NCBI RefSeq assembly: GCF_024713945.1
Contig: NC_134680.1
Location: 1,068,501-1,132,500, forward strand
From: Dermatophagoides farinae
Taxonomy: Eukaryota > Arthropoda > Arachnida > Sarcoptiformes > Pyroglyphidae
Length of the DNA stretch: 64,000 bases
Direction: 5' to 3'
Shown here in pieces: positions 11,576 to 23,001 of this stretch. Each line of letters starts with the position of its first letter. The first letter of the stretch is position 1. Below the pieces are notes generated by a model. That model was given only the letters and a program-made list of their open reading frames with translations, searched no databases and had not been told where the DNA came from. The position numbers and the translations under genes are program-made.

Positions 11576-13142
11576 GCTTATCAATATATTATATAAATTA
11601 ATCCATTTGATTGATTTTTTTTATCACAAAGAGAAAATTGAATAAAACAAAAAAATAAAAAAAAAATACTCAAATTATAAAGAATTTTATTCCTAGATGG
11701 TGCTATCGTTTGAATGCTGATGTGCATGCACTCGGTTGTTTGTGTTTATATATTATATTGATTGATGAAATTGGATTCGAAAAAAAAACCAAACATATTC
11801 TTGAATTACTGAATCCATTCAAACAATTTCAATCGATAATCATCATCATATGTTATATTTAATATTCTGGACCAACAGCAGTAGTTCTATTCCATTCTAT
11901 TATCACCATCATCATTGGATGGAACAATTCCAAATGTAACATCGCAAATTACATTAACATCATCATCATCTTATATTTGCGCACATTTCGGTCAATATGT
12001 GTGTGTGTGAAGAATATATTTTTCTATTTGAAAATGAATTTTTTCTTTATGTTTTTTGTTCATGATTTGAATTTCAGATCCATTCTTAAATGACTGTCCC
12101 GTATTGTTATTATTATTATTATTGTTATGATGATGATGTTAATGTTCATTCGTCGGTGACACAAGTAAGTGGGCAACAAAAACACACAAGTAACTATATA
12201 TCAATGTCTTTTTTAGATTTTATTGTCGGCTAGATTTTTTTTCTTTGGATTTTTCTCGATTATATCACACCAGTCAGCAAGCCAACCATCACCATCATCA
12301 TCAACATCAATATTTTAAGTAGTAATTCCATTTCCAAGGTGATTCGGATCTCTAGCTATATAGATTATATCACAAGAAACGCCTTTTTCTCTAACTATAA
12401 TTTGATTCAATTATTTGCTTGTATGTTGAACGATTATCGTGGTGGTGGTGGTGTTGGTCGCTGTATTCTTCGCTTCATTTTCGATTGATGGGCGCTCTAG
12501 TCAAGCCGTATCCGTATTGTATACACACACACACACAAACATCATCGGTATCGTTATTGAATATATATTGGAACCAACTGTATGTGTGTGTGTGTTTGTA
12601 TGTTTGTTGGATTGATGATGCGCGTATATACCAAAATGATAGTGATGGTACAGTATTTCATTTGACAGATATATTCGAAAAAAATGAAAGAAAAATTGGA
12701 ACAGCAGCATTGTAGTTGATGCTTTTGCTTCTCGTTCGATAGTCGGTACCATCATCATCATTATTATCAAATCGAGTCCATCTCAATCCGTTAATAACTA
12801 AAAAAAAAATCATCCTTTTTTTGTTCGTTTTTTGGTTCAATTAATCAAAAATGATGATTACTATATTTGTGTAATTGTGTTTGTGTTTGTGTTTGATTTA
12901 CATTCATCAAGTCTTTCACTTTCAACCATCGATTTACTGCCATTTTGATGATATTTTTTTTGTATCATCTCAACATTATAATTGATTCATTTTTTCAGCG
13001 TGTGCGTTCGTGTTTTATTCTGTATGAATTAATGGTCTCATCAGATGCTAGTCAAAAACATACAATCCGGTCATCATTATACTAATCTAAAATAAATGTG
13101 AAGAAAATTTTGAAAAATTTCAATCATCATCAATCGATCATC
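11576..13142. other. Intergenic region between carboxypeptidase and Ric8
   Basis: Holds the carboxypeptidase 3' end (AATAAA at 11641), a CTCF-like motif at 11694-11704, ATT/ATC triplet tracts, a GGTGGTGGTGG run near 12440 and CA/GT tracts near 12523 and 12583. The Trp-rich frame at 12419 is a GGT-repeat artefact. The Ric8 promoter or 5' UTR should be near the right end. Confidence 0.6.
11694..11704 (+). promoter_or_regulatory. CTCF-consensus-like motif 2
   Basis: TAGATGGTGCT, one mismatch to YAGRKGGCRSY, continuing ATC like the site at 62198. It lies about 120 nt past the stop of the carboxypeptidase. Confidence 0.3.
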
Positions 13143-15382
13143 ATGGAGCTTCTCATACAGACCTTACAACTTGGTAATGATGAACAAATTTCAACCGAAT
13201 TGGTCAATTTTTTCACACAGGTAATAATTAGACAATTGTTTTGTTCAAGATGAATTCTGATAAATTTTCTTCTTTTCTTTTCTATTTTTTTCCCCAGTAT
13301 GGAAACACAACCATTCTACATGATTCATTACCATTAAAACAGAAATTAGTGGATAATCTCTTCCGTGTATTACGTGATCTACAAAAAATACAACTTTATG
13401 CAACAACATTACAAGTTTTACGTATATTGACCAGAGATAATTCAACAGTGGATACATTATTTGCAAATGATCGCATTGAAACACTATTACATTTAGCAAT
13501 GTTAGTTGGTGAAGATGAAGCATTTATGACTGAAAATAGCCAATCATTTGATGCCAAAATTGTTGTTGAAGCACAAAAATGTCTTTCGAATTTGATTGCC
13601 CTATCACCAACAATACGTCGTACTTGTAGTAATAATTGCTGTATTGATGGTATAATGCTTAGACTTCGTATGCATCCGGATCCTAATCTACCATATGAGG
13701 TTTGTCAATAATAATCAGTTGACGATGAATCAATAATAATTCAATTTTTGTTCAGGTGAAATATTTTGACATGTTAATGTTATTCTTTTTAACTGCTTAT
13801 TGTGCCGAATTGCGACCAAAAATACGTGATGATTATCATGGTTTAATCTATCTGATGGAAGCCATTGATTTATTATTGAAAAATAATGCCGAATATTTGG
13901 CTGAAAATATGCCATATAAAAATAAACGTCGTTCAAAAGGTTCAAGACGTGGTAAACGAAATAATAATAATAGTAATGCTCAATCATCGAATACTGGTGG
14001 TGGTAATGTTGAAACCAATAAAAATGTAGATGATATTAATGAAACAATGTCCGATTTACGTTTGGATGATACACTTGTCGCTTATTGCCTAGATGATTGG
14101 GAGGTTAATCTTTCCATACAAGTCATTAAAGTATTGTTTAATCTGACAATGAATATCGATTCTAATACAATGAATGAGGTTTGTCCATATTATAATTGTT
14201 TTTTGCATTCATTGTTTATTTTGGTTTTTTTTCTGTTTAGTTTGAAGAAGCTCACTTTTTTCGTCTAGTATCAATATTACATGATCTTCTACTCTGTGAT
14301 ACAAAAAATGAAGATCGCAAAGAAGATTTACAAAGCCATATTGTTAATCTATTGACCAATATGCCTCCTCAAAGTTATGAAGAGCTTTTATCGAAAATTG
14401 CCGAACTTGGTAAACCAGAAAATCCTGAACATGAATATATGGAAATGAATCTTGAAGTAATAGCTGCATTATTGGATTTTCTTCGAATTCGTCTTGATGA
14501 TGTGAGTATCGAATTTTTTTTTTCGTTTGCCTTAAAAATAATTCACGTTTTTTATATTATTATTTTATTTTTAAAAAGGCGGATAAATCCAATGCCCTTG
14601 AACGTTTGGCACCAATATTACAATGTTTAATTCGAGCTTGTGATGCTCATCCAATCATTAGAAAATATGTTCGATATCAAATATTGCCACCATTGAAAGA
14701 TGTACAAAATCGACCGGAACAAGGCAATACAATGCGAAACAAATTGGTTCGATTGATGACATCAACCAATGTTAATCTCAAACATTTATCCGCACATTTC
14801 TTGTTCATCCTTTGCAAAGGAAATGTTGGCCGTCTAATCAAATATACTGGCTATGGTAATGCAGCTGGATTATTGGCCAGTCTAGGCCTAATGAAAACCG
14901 ATTCCAAAATGTTGAATTATTCTTCGGATTCAGAGGAAAGTGAAACAGAAGAATATTCATCCAATGTCGATAAGTAAGTTTTTTTTAGTCAAAAGAATCA
15001 ATCTAATTTTCTTTTGAAATTAAATTTCAAGAATAAATCCAATTGTCGGCTGTGTTCAAGAGGAAGAAGGACCAAATCCATTATCCAATATGACTGAAGA
15101 ACAAAAAGAATATGAAGCTAATCGTTTAGTAAATGCTATTGATCAACTTCAAAGGTATTAATCAATCAATCAATTCATCAATTCATTAATCTTATAGCTA
15201 ATTCTAAATTTCTTTCTATGTCCAACCACAAAAGGAGTGGTATCATACAACCATGTCGTATCGGTGATGATGGTAGGCCACAACCAGTGGAACATGTACT
15301 ACAATTACAGGAAGAATATCAACGAAATAATCATTCATCAAACAAGAAACAACAACAGCATTCGGATTCTGATTCCGATTAA
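13143..15382 (+). CDS. ric8: Ric8 (synembryn), G-alpha chaperone and exchange factor
   Basis: Folds nascent G-alpha subunits and promotes GDP release in the cytosol. Seven exons: 13143-13220, 13298-13699, 13756-14178, 14241-14501, 14579-14973, 15032-15154 and 15235-15382, total 1830 nt (609 aa; vertebrate Ric8 about 530-560). Family blocks visible in order are [41 protein letters not shown], the run [55 protein letters not shown], then an acidic Ser-rich segment ([14 protein letters not shown]) where casein kinase 2 sites lie in vertebrates, and [16 protein letters not shown] Lys/Arg/Asn-rich insert (about residues 205-240) is mite-specific filler. All introns are GT-AG and under 80 nt. A poly(A) signal lies at 15916-15921. 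Confidence 0.95.
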
Positions 15383-16058
15383 GTTACAAAAAAGTGACAA
15401 CTGATTCTTATCATCATCATCATTATTATTCACAAGTCATCATTAATTTTTTTTGTTGTTTTTTTTGTCATTCTTTGATAATTTATTTTTCTTTTTTCAT
15501 CTCATTTCATCTCATCTCAATCATATTCGAACGAATTATCCACTCAATTCATTATTCATCCACCATCATCCATCGATATTTGATGGAATTTTTTTTCCTT
15601 TTTCATGTTGATTGTTTGTTTTTTGTCGTTTCGTTTTTACCATCATCATTTTTTCATTATCCAACACCACATACTAATCATTTATATTTTTTGGCCATTA
15701 ATTCATTAATCACTAACTTTTGCTGCTACTGCTATTGAATCAGCAATTCAATCAAGATGATTTTGAATATTCATAAATACTTCTCATTCTTTTTTTTTTC
15801 TTTTCCTTTTCGCTTTCCAACCTACGGAAATGTTTGTTTTTTCTTTTGATTTTATGTTCTTCGAAAAAAAACTAAATATTTATTTGGTAACTCACATATT
15901 TGATTCTTTTTTCTCAATAAAAATATAAATTGTTTGAAAATTTATCAGAAAAAAAACATTATACGAAAAAAAAGTTTTCAATAGATCTAATGGCAGGTAT
16001 TATTTGTTTTCGGATGGTGGTGGGTGTACTTTGAATCGACTGAATCAAAGATTTATGA
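15383..16058. other. Convergent 3' region of Ric8 and serpin 1
   Basis: T-rich 3' sequence. AATAAA at 15916-15921 fits Ric8. The plus-strand frame at 15394-15738 is a low-complexity hydrophobic translation of TTT/CAT sequence and is not taken as a gene. Confidence 0.6.
15916..15921 (+). terminator. Probable poly(A) signal of Ric8
   Basis: AATAAA about 535 nt past the Ric8 stop, followed by T-rich sequence. It is the first clear signal in a long, T-rich 3' region. Confidence 0.4.
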
Positions 16059-17282
16059 TTAGAATCCATGAATCTCACCAATTAATAAAATTGTACCGGT
16101 ACGTGTATGACGTAGAAAATATAAAAATGGATGATCAAAAGCAAGGGCAGCACTCTTTGAATTAATATTTAATTTAGATTTTTGTTTAGATTTTCGTTTC
16201 TTCGTATACATCGAATCAACAGGTCCGATACCATTTTCGCCAAATTCCATTCTTACTTTATGTTTAATATCAGTGACAAAAATATTCTCCTGATCTGTCA
16301 TTATTGACGATAGATTAGCCATTTTCTGATGGAATATATCACGAATACCCATTCGTTCTAATGTACCACGGAGATCATATTCGGCTTCAATACCGAATGT
16401 AGGTAATTCAATCATAATTTTTCCATAGACATCCATACGACGTATACTTGTTTCAATATACCATGGATTAATGGCTCGACGAATTAATGAAAGATCATCA
16501 TTAATACGAGATGGTAATATCATATACAATGCATATCGTTGATCTTTGAATGGTAATTCAATCATAGCTGCATCAATTTCATCCAATGGAACAACAGCGA
16601 CCGCTGCTTTTAGTCTCATGAATGGTACATTTTCGTATGAAATAAAATTTGCACCATAAAATGTTGATGGTCTTGTATTGGTAATATCGAATCGATGTAA
16701 CCAGATACCATGAAAAAATGCAGCATCTAATAACATGACGGCTTCATTCGATTCTGGTATATGTTCAATCAAAGTAGAACCATTGACAATAAAATCCGTA
16801 GGATTTTGGTTGATAATAATTTCAGCTTTAAAATAATCCTGTATCATTTGTGCATAATCAAGATTAATTTTCAAGGTTTGATTAGCAACAAATGCACGTG
16901 TATTTTTAAGATCATTTGTTTTGAGCAAAATTTTTCGTAATGATTCACGTTCACGATGACGATCAGGACTAATATTGGCCATTGAAAATGCTAATATTGA
17001 TTCTAATTGTTGATTTGCTGGTGATCCATCATTTGTAGCCAGATGTAACATTGTTAATGTAGCTGTTAAACTTAATGGTGCGATTAGAATATTTTTTCGT
17101 ATCTCATCATCCGATTGTTCATTATTCAATTGATTCAATAGATTGAAACCAAAATAATTGGCAACTAATGTAAATTTTCTTGGTATTATAATCGGACGAT
17201 TTGAATATGATGATATTTGTTTCGGTAATACATTTATAGCCATAATGCATATTAGATAGATTTTTATTAAACAAATAGCCAT
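16059..17282 (-). CDS. Serpin 1 of the cluster, hinge degenerate, probably non-inhibitory
   Basis: Secreted serpin fold in a single exon, 407 aa, full family length. It starts with a hydrophobic signal (MAICLIKIYLICIMAINVLP). Serpin blocks visible are NILIAPLSLTATLTMLHLATN (helix B/shutter area), ENVPFMRLK, AMIELPFKDQRYALYMILPS, IELPTFGIEAEYDL and the C-terminal AFDHPFLYFLRHTRTGTILLIGEI. Where an inhibitory serpin has the E-x-GTEAxAAT hinge this one reads GENGIGPVDSMYT, followed by a very basic loop (KKRKSKQKSK). Loop insertion is therefore unlikely, and a binding or cleaved-peptide role is more plausible. It is the left-most of four tandem minus-strand serpins, convergent with Ric8. Confidence 0.93.
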   Translation of the reverse strand: MAICLIKIYLICIMAINVLPKQISSYSNRPIIIPRKFTLVANYFGFNLLNQLNNEQSDDEIRKNILIAPLSLTATLTMLHLATNDGSPANQQLESILAFSMANISPDRHRERESLRKILLKTNDLKNTRAFVANQTLKINLDYAQMIQDYFKAEIIINQNPTDFIVNGSTLIEHIPESNEAVMLLDAAFFHGIWLHRFDITNTRPSTFYGANFISYENVPFMRLKAAVAVVPLDEIDAAMIELPFKDQRYALYMILPSRINDDLSLIRRAINPWYIETSIRRMDVYGKIMIELPTFGIEAEYDLRGTLERMGIRDIFHQKMANLSSIMTDQENIFVTDIKHKVRMEFGENGIGPVDSMYTKKRKSKQKSKLNINSKSAALAFDHPFLYFLRHTRTGTILLIGEIHGF

Positions 17283-19878
17283 ATTGTTGTTGTTTTTTTT
17301 CTATTGATTTTCTAGTTGATTTATTTGTGTATTGGCTTCTTAGGCCAACAAACAGAAAACAAAATCAATTGATGAATAAAATTTCGTTACTTTTAAATTC
17401 GTTGCGAATTAGCGAACATTGATTGAATAATAATGACAAATCGATGATGGTCATCCTCAAATCGATGGATCGACAACAACAATAAAGACGATGATGATGA
17501 TATGTTATGATGTCAGGATGAAATAAAAATGAATTTTAATGATGATGATAGTCGTCGTATTCGTCGTAGCCGTAGCCGTCACATCATGTACAAACGCATA
17601 CACATGCACGCCACATACATAAATATAACCAATTTGAAGAAAAAAAACTGTTGGTTGTGTATAGATGATTATGATTGAAAAAATATAATTTTGTTTTCTT
17701 TTTTGTCGTCGTTGTTATTGTTGTTGTTGTTGTAGCTGTTTACGTTATTTTTCAAGATTCCAATGTCAAATATGTATTAGATGCCAATCAATCAATCAAT
17801 GTTTGAGATCAATGTGTGTGTGTGTGTGTGTGTATATGTGAAATAGCGTGTAATAATGCGTGGCCAATATAGGATTCAAAAAAATAAAAAATTTGAAACG
17901 ATCCAATGAATAACGATAATGATGACAGTTGATGTTTTCGATTGAATTGAATTTTGAATCAATTTTGAATGGAATGATGATAATAATGATTTTAACTGAT
18001 GATGGTTATGATGATGATGATGATCAATAAATGATTTTCAACAGGATAAGAATAATAAAATATGAAGGTCTTTTCTGGTTTTAGAAAAATGATAGTTGAA
18101 CAATGTTGATGTGTCGATTATTTCACCATTGATAGATTGAAACAAAAATAAATTCCTGGTGAAACATTCAAAAAAAATGTGAATTCAAGACACAAAAAAA
18201 AAATTGATCATGAATGATGATGATGATGATGATAATGAATCAATCAACCAACACAGCCATCTCTCTCATATAAATCCAAAAAGTCTTTAAAATAAAAAAT
18301 TTTACATGATGAAATCAAAGAGAATGTTCGACTAGCTCACTGGCTGGATAGATGAATGATGATGATGAATGGACAGCACGCGATGACGACTGATCACCAT
18401 ATCAATAAGGGCCGCAAAAAAAAGACAAAAATTCATTCCAAAAGAGTTTATACCAATATATGACAATGAATGAATGAATGAATGAATCTAATGGGAAAGA
18501 AAAAAAATTTTTTTTAGAGAGTAAAAAAAATTCGATTCGAATGTGTCAAACAAACACTGAAAAAAAGCTCTATATGAGCTGATAATAACTTTGTGAATTT
18601 TTGTTTTCTTGTCAAATAGAAAAAAAAATTAATATAATGATGATGATGATGATGATCCAGTAGGAGAAAATTGCTTTATAAACGTGCACGTGTTGATGGT
18701 GATGATTGTCGATGATGATAATAACCACACACACGCACATACACACACAACCATCATCATCATAATAATAATCGGCCATTTAAAAACTGACAATTGAATA
18801 AAAAAAAATTTTTTCTTTTCAAAAAAAAAAAAAAAAAAAATGAAATCATTCCATTTCGATGCATTTTCATGTTGACAATCCAAGTTTTTTTTTTATCAAT
18901 TGTTTACACACACACACACACAAAAAAATTTCAATCATCATAAATGACAATTTTTGACAATCCGATCGAAAATGTTAAAATTGAACACTTACGGAATTTA
19001 TATCATCGCATTTAGACTTGTGCGTGTCTGATGATAATAATGATTGTATATACAACCATCCATTTTTAAAACACACACACACACACACACAAAAAAACAA
19101 TAACAATAAAAAAAAATCAAACAATCCAAGGATGTTTCAATCTCATTATAATATCAAATGATGATGATATTATACACATGAATGAACGAATTTTTAAATT
19201 TCGTTCATTACATTCGAATCGATATATCGAACTATCAGAAAAAAAAAGGAGAAGCCAAAAATAATGATTAGAAAAAAAGGACAGATCAAACAAACAAACG
19301 AAACAAAAACTCAAATTCAATCCGATCATTCTACCATCTATCATTAATCTATTGTTTATTTTCAATCACATAAAACATATACACATTTACAGTAGTAGCC
19401 AAAATTTACTCATTCATTTTTGATGATTGAATGAAAACAAAACAACAACAAAAATCCAAATGATGGTGTGGATAAGATAAACCAGTGGACATCATCATCA
19501 TCATCGTGATCCAGATCAAGATTTGAAATGATCTAAAACCATTTTTTTTCACTTTACAAACCCGAAAAAAACCGGAACCGAATTTTTGTTTGTTTTTATT
19601 TCCTAACCACACTATTTAATCTTATCAAATCAAAATTTTTATTTTCGTTTGTTCGTTCGTTTTTTTTTTTTTTTTTTTTTTTTTTTTGGTTACAATTGTT
19701 GTGAATTGTCAACATAAAAGAAAAAATAGACGATGAAGAAAAAATCGTTTTTATTTTTATTATTTATTCATTGTTGTCAACATTGAATGGAAAAAAATGA
19801 AAATTTCAAAATTCAATTGTCAAATGTGAAATGTGAAAAATTTTTGTTTTCAAGATTCGATTTCATCCTCCTTTTTTT
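17283..19878. other. Intergenic region between serpins 1 and 2
   Basis: 2.6 kb with GTT runs (near 17715-17733), a GT tract (about 17813-17833), ATG tracts (18214-18232, 18635-18655), an ATGA repeat near 18470-18486, CA tracts near 18906 and 19072, and a 28-nt T run (19660-19687). No gene seen; short frames here are repeat translations. It contains the serpin 1 promoter and the serpin 2 3' end (TTTATT near 19750-19768 on plus reads AATAAA on minus). Confidence 0.6.
19660..19687 (+). repeat. Poly-T run, 28 nt
   Basis: An uninterrupted T run downstream of serpin 2. Such runs are common here, but this is among the longest, and its exact length is likely to vary or be misread. Confidence 0.9.
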
Positions 19879-21114
19879 CTAAAATGTATGCACTTCACCC
19901 ATCATATAGATCTGTCCGGTTTGTTTATGACGTATCAAATAATAGAATGGATGATTAAAATTATAGAATAATGGTGCAACACCGGTTGCCGAATCATCAT
20001 CATCGTTATTTGCCGGCCGTTTACCATCATGTTCATCAATAATCATTCGTGATCGATGCATAACACGGGTAAGATGTGCTGGTTGTGTTGAAATCGAACC
20101 GAATTTTGCATCATTACCAAATGCATCGGTAATACCCATTTTCATTAAAATTTCTGATAATTGTTCTTCTTCATGATCAACATTTAATCGTGGTAATTCA
20201 ACTGTTGAATCCATTTTATATGAAAGTTTATTAATCATTTTTTCAATATAGGAAACATTTAATGATGAACGAATATCGGAAAGATCATCATTTGGATCTC
20301 TTGGCAATATACCATAGAATGCAATTTGATCACCTTCGAATGGAAATTCAATCATATCGGCTTCAACATCCGATAAATAAGTGAAACCAAATCGACCAAA
20401 TTTTCGCATAAATGTAACATTATTATAAGTAACATCATTACGACCGAAAAATGTATCGATATGGCTTTCATCTTCATAGAATGGATACATCCATTTACCA
20501 TGGAAATATGTACCATCCACCAACATCATACTAATATCCGATGGTTTAGCTTTAATCATTCTTTCTATCATATTATCGGCAAATATTTTATTCAAATCAT
20601 TCAAATCAACATTTGATTCAAATGATTGTGCTTGAAAATTATCCTGGATCATTTTACTATATGCATCAGTGAAACCAATACCATCTTGACCGATCAATGC
20701 ATTAGCCATACGATATGTTAGACCGGTTAATGATTTAATTGAATCATAACCATCATGTACAGCTTTTGGTATCGTCGATTTATCCATTTGATCGAATTTC
20801 ATTACTTTGGCAAATTGATCAGCTGTTTGACCATTAGCACCTTCATACATCATTGCCATTGATGATGCTAAACCAAATGGAGAGATGAGAACATTTTTTG
20901 GTTCAGGATATTGAGATCTTGCTTCTTCATTGGCATCTTCAGGTGGTGATGGATTCAATTGTTCTAGTACATTGATACCAAATTCATTTGATGCATGAAC
21001 AAATGATGATGGAACAATTGGTTTTTCCGGTTGTTTTGGTAACATTACATTTTGACAATTGATCAATGACCATAATGATGAACAAAAAATAATACTTAAA
21101 ATGATTTTTTTCAT
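19879..21114 (-). CDS. Serpin 2 of the cluster, acidic degenerate reactive loop
   Basis: Single exon, 411 aa. Signal peptide MKKIILSIIFCSSLWSLINC. Serpin blocks are NVLISPFGLASSMAMMYEGANG, MLVDGTYFHGKWMYPF, NVTFMRKF, ADMIEFPFEGDQIAFYGILPR, TVELPRLNVDHEEE and NFNHPFYYLIRHKQTGQIYMMGEV. The hinge region reads IIDEHDGKRPANNDDDDSATG in place of the Gly-Thr-Glu-Ala small-residue hinge, and the loop carries an Asp run. An inhibitory mechanism is thus unlikely. The body of the protein is well conserved, so it is probably expressed and folded. Same strand and size as its neighbours, so it arose by tandem duplication. Confidence 0.93.
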   Translation of the reverse strand: MKKIILSIIFCSSLWSLINCQNVMLPKQPEKPIVPSSFVHASNEFGINVLEQLNPSPPEDANEEARSQYPEPKNVLISPFGLASSMAMMYEGANGQTADQFAKVMKFDQMDKSTIPKAVHDGYDSIKSLTGLTYRMANALIGQDGIGFTDAYSKMIQDNFQAQSFESNVDLNDLNKIFADNMIERMIKAKPSDISMMLVDGTYFHGKWMYPFYEDESHIDTFFGRNDVTYNNVTFMRKFGRFGFTYLSDVEADMIEFPFEGDQIAFYGILPRDPNDDLSDIRSSLNVSYIEKMINKLSYKMDSTVELPRLNVDHEEEQLSEILMKMGITDAFGNDAKFGSISTQPAHLTRVMHRSRMIIDEHDGKRPANNDDDDSATGVAPLFYNFNHPFYYLIRHKQTGQIYMMGEVHTF

Positions 21115-21717
21115 AATGATGATTATGTTGATGATTGAACAAAATAATAATTTCTAATTTTTCACATTAAAACAAAAATGATTATTACCAATACACTGAA
21201 TACTGAATTGGAAACGAAATTTGCATTGAATTTTTATATCGAAACAAAATTTTTTTTGGGCTTCTCCAAAAAAAAAAAAAAAATCTTCACCAACAACAAC
21301 AACTACTGTATATACTTGACCACCTTGAATTATCATCAAATTATTATTACATTGATGATGATTATGATGTGTTAGTATTAAAATCATCATCATCATCATA
21401 CACCGCAAAAAAAAATAAAGATCTCGAAAAAAAATCAAAGAAAACGAGTTTACCTTGAAATTCACTTTTATAAAGTATATAAAAATTATGTGGTGGTTGT
21501 GATGGTGGTAGTATAGCCATCGTCATGGATATCCAAAATTCATACAATGATCATTTTGAAAATAGACAATGAACACATCTGTTGTTGATTAAAGAATTTT
21601 TCTTTTTATTCTTTAACAATATTTAGATTACAATCAAGAAAAAAAATTGGTGGAATTTTTTTTTGTTTTGTTTTGTTTTTTCCAAAGTTGGTGGTAGTTT
21701 GTTGTTGTTGTTTTTTT
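21115..21717. other. Intergenic region between serpins 2 and 3
   Basis: About 600 nt carrying the serpin 2 promoter and the serpin 3 3' end. A TTTATT at 21605-21610 reads AATAAA on minus and is a good poly(A) signal for serpin 3, about 110 nt past its stop. No further gene. Confidence 0.6.
21605..21610 (-). terminator. Probable poly(A) signal of serpin 3
   Basis: AATAAA on the minus strand about 110 nt past the stop codon. Confidence 0.45.
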
Positions 21718-23001
21718 TTAAAAATCATGAATTTCACCAAGGAACAAAATCTGACCGGTTGGTAAATGTCGAATAAAATACATGAATGGATGATCAAAAC
21801 GGAAAGTGTGTGATGTTTCTAATGCAGATAAAACAGCCATCTGTATATAGGTGCCGGCACCGGCTTCAGTTCCTTGTTCATTGAGAATCAATTTAGCTTT
21901 ATGAATGGCATCATCAATTTTCATTGGTTTCTTATCGGTGATGCCGGAAAGATCAGCTGATTCAGTGAAAACATCCTGTAGGCCCATTGATTTTAAAATT
22001 TCCGGCAATTGATATGATGTACTGAGTTCAATTTTCGGGAAATAAACAGTTGATGACTGACCACCGGTAATTTGTCCAACAATTTCATCAACAAAAGTTG
22101 AATTGATTGATTGACGAATTTTGTCAAGATCATAATTACGTTCACGTGGCAATACACCGTAGAAAGCAATATCTTCACCTTTGTATGGCAATTGAATCAA
22201 ATCAGAATTCCATTGTGGAACTTCAACATATCCATATGGACCTTGTCCATTGATATATTGAACATTTTTATATTCTTGACCATGATGACCATAGAATACA
22301 CTTTGTTCTGTACGCATTGAATCAAATGGTTTAAGCCATTCACCTTTGAAATAAACGGCATTAATCAATGCAAGACCAGTATCTGCCGATGGTGGTTGTT
22401 CAAGCATACGATCAATTAAACCATGTGTTTTGTTCGATACAAATTGATTGATTCGTTCCATGACATTTTTGGATTCTTTTCGAAAATCAACCGACATTAC
22501 TTGACCATCATAATATTGTTCAATAATTTTTTTATATTGATCTTTAACCGGTATTTGTTGATCAACCATCAACATATTACCCCAATCAAATTGATTACTT
22601 TGATCCGATTGTTTCATTTGATTTTGAATTTGTTTCACTGAATTGGCAACAGTTTGATATTCACCGCCATTCAATTGTTGTACACGATCATAATACAATA
22701 CACGTTTAAATTGTTCGGCAGTTGATCCTTGGGTACCTTGATGTACCATTGATAACGCAACGGCAACACTGTATGGTGAGAAAAGAACATTTTCCGATGA
22801 TCCATGTGATCCAGATGATGATCGATGTTGAATGACTTCTTTCAATAAATGGAAACCAAATTCATTCGAAGCTTTTGCAAATCCTTCAGCTGGTACTGGT
22901 TTGTTGTTATTATTATCACGGCTACCTGAACCAACATGAGCTGCATAAGTGGCAGTAGCGGCAACTACCATCAACACAAATGATAAGAGAAAAAATTTCA
23001 T
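21718..23001 (-). CDS. Serpin 3, inhibitory type, resembles group 27 mite allergen
   Basis: Single exon, 427 aa. Signal peptide MKFFLLSFVLMVVAATATYA. Serpin blocks are NEFGFHLLKEV, NVLFSPYSVAVALSMVHQGTQG, LALINAVYFKGEWLKPFDS, LIQLPYKGEDIAFYGVLPRE, VYFPKIELSTSYQL and RFDHPFMYFIRHLPTGQILFLGEIHDF. It is the only one of the four with a canonical hinge (NEQGTEAGAGTYIQM). Counting from that hinge as in alpha-1-antitrypsin puts Leu at P1 and Ser at P1', suggesting chymotrypsin- or elastase-like targets. Length and signal agree with the 48-kDa serpin allergens of house dust mites (group 27), but the identity is inferred from general features only. The role is probably control of digestive or immune serine proteases. 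Confidence 0.95.
   Translation of the reverse strand: MKFFLLSFVLMVVAATATYAAHVGSGSRDNNNNKPVPAEGFAKASNEFGFHLLKEVIQHRSSSGSHGSSENVLFSPYSVAVALSMVHQGTQGSTAEQFKRVLYYDRVQQLNGGEYQTVANSVKQIQNQMKQSDQSNQFDWGNMLMVDQQIPVKDQYKKIIEQYYDGQVMSVDFRKESKNVMERINQFVSNKTHGLIDRMLEQPPSADTGLALINAVYFKGEWLKPFDSMRTEQSVFYGHHGQEYKNVQYINGQGPYGYVEVPQWNSDLIQLPYKGEDIAFYGVLPRERNYDLDKIRQSINSTFVDEIVGQITGGQSSTVYFPKIELSTSYQLPEILKSMGLQDVFTESADLSGITDKKPMKIDDAIHKAKLILNEQGTEAGAGTYIQMAVLSALETSHTFRFDHPFMYFIRHLPTGQILFLGEIHDF

Noticed and set aside
12419-12715. Plus-strand frame with Trp run
   Set aside because: Made by a GGT repeat; no splice partner or recognisable domain.
18256-18266. Further AGATGGC-like matches (also near 45771)
   Set aside because: They continue AGATGGCTG or AGATGGCTA and mismatch the consensus at more than one position.
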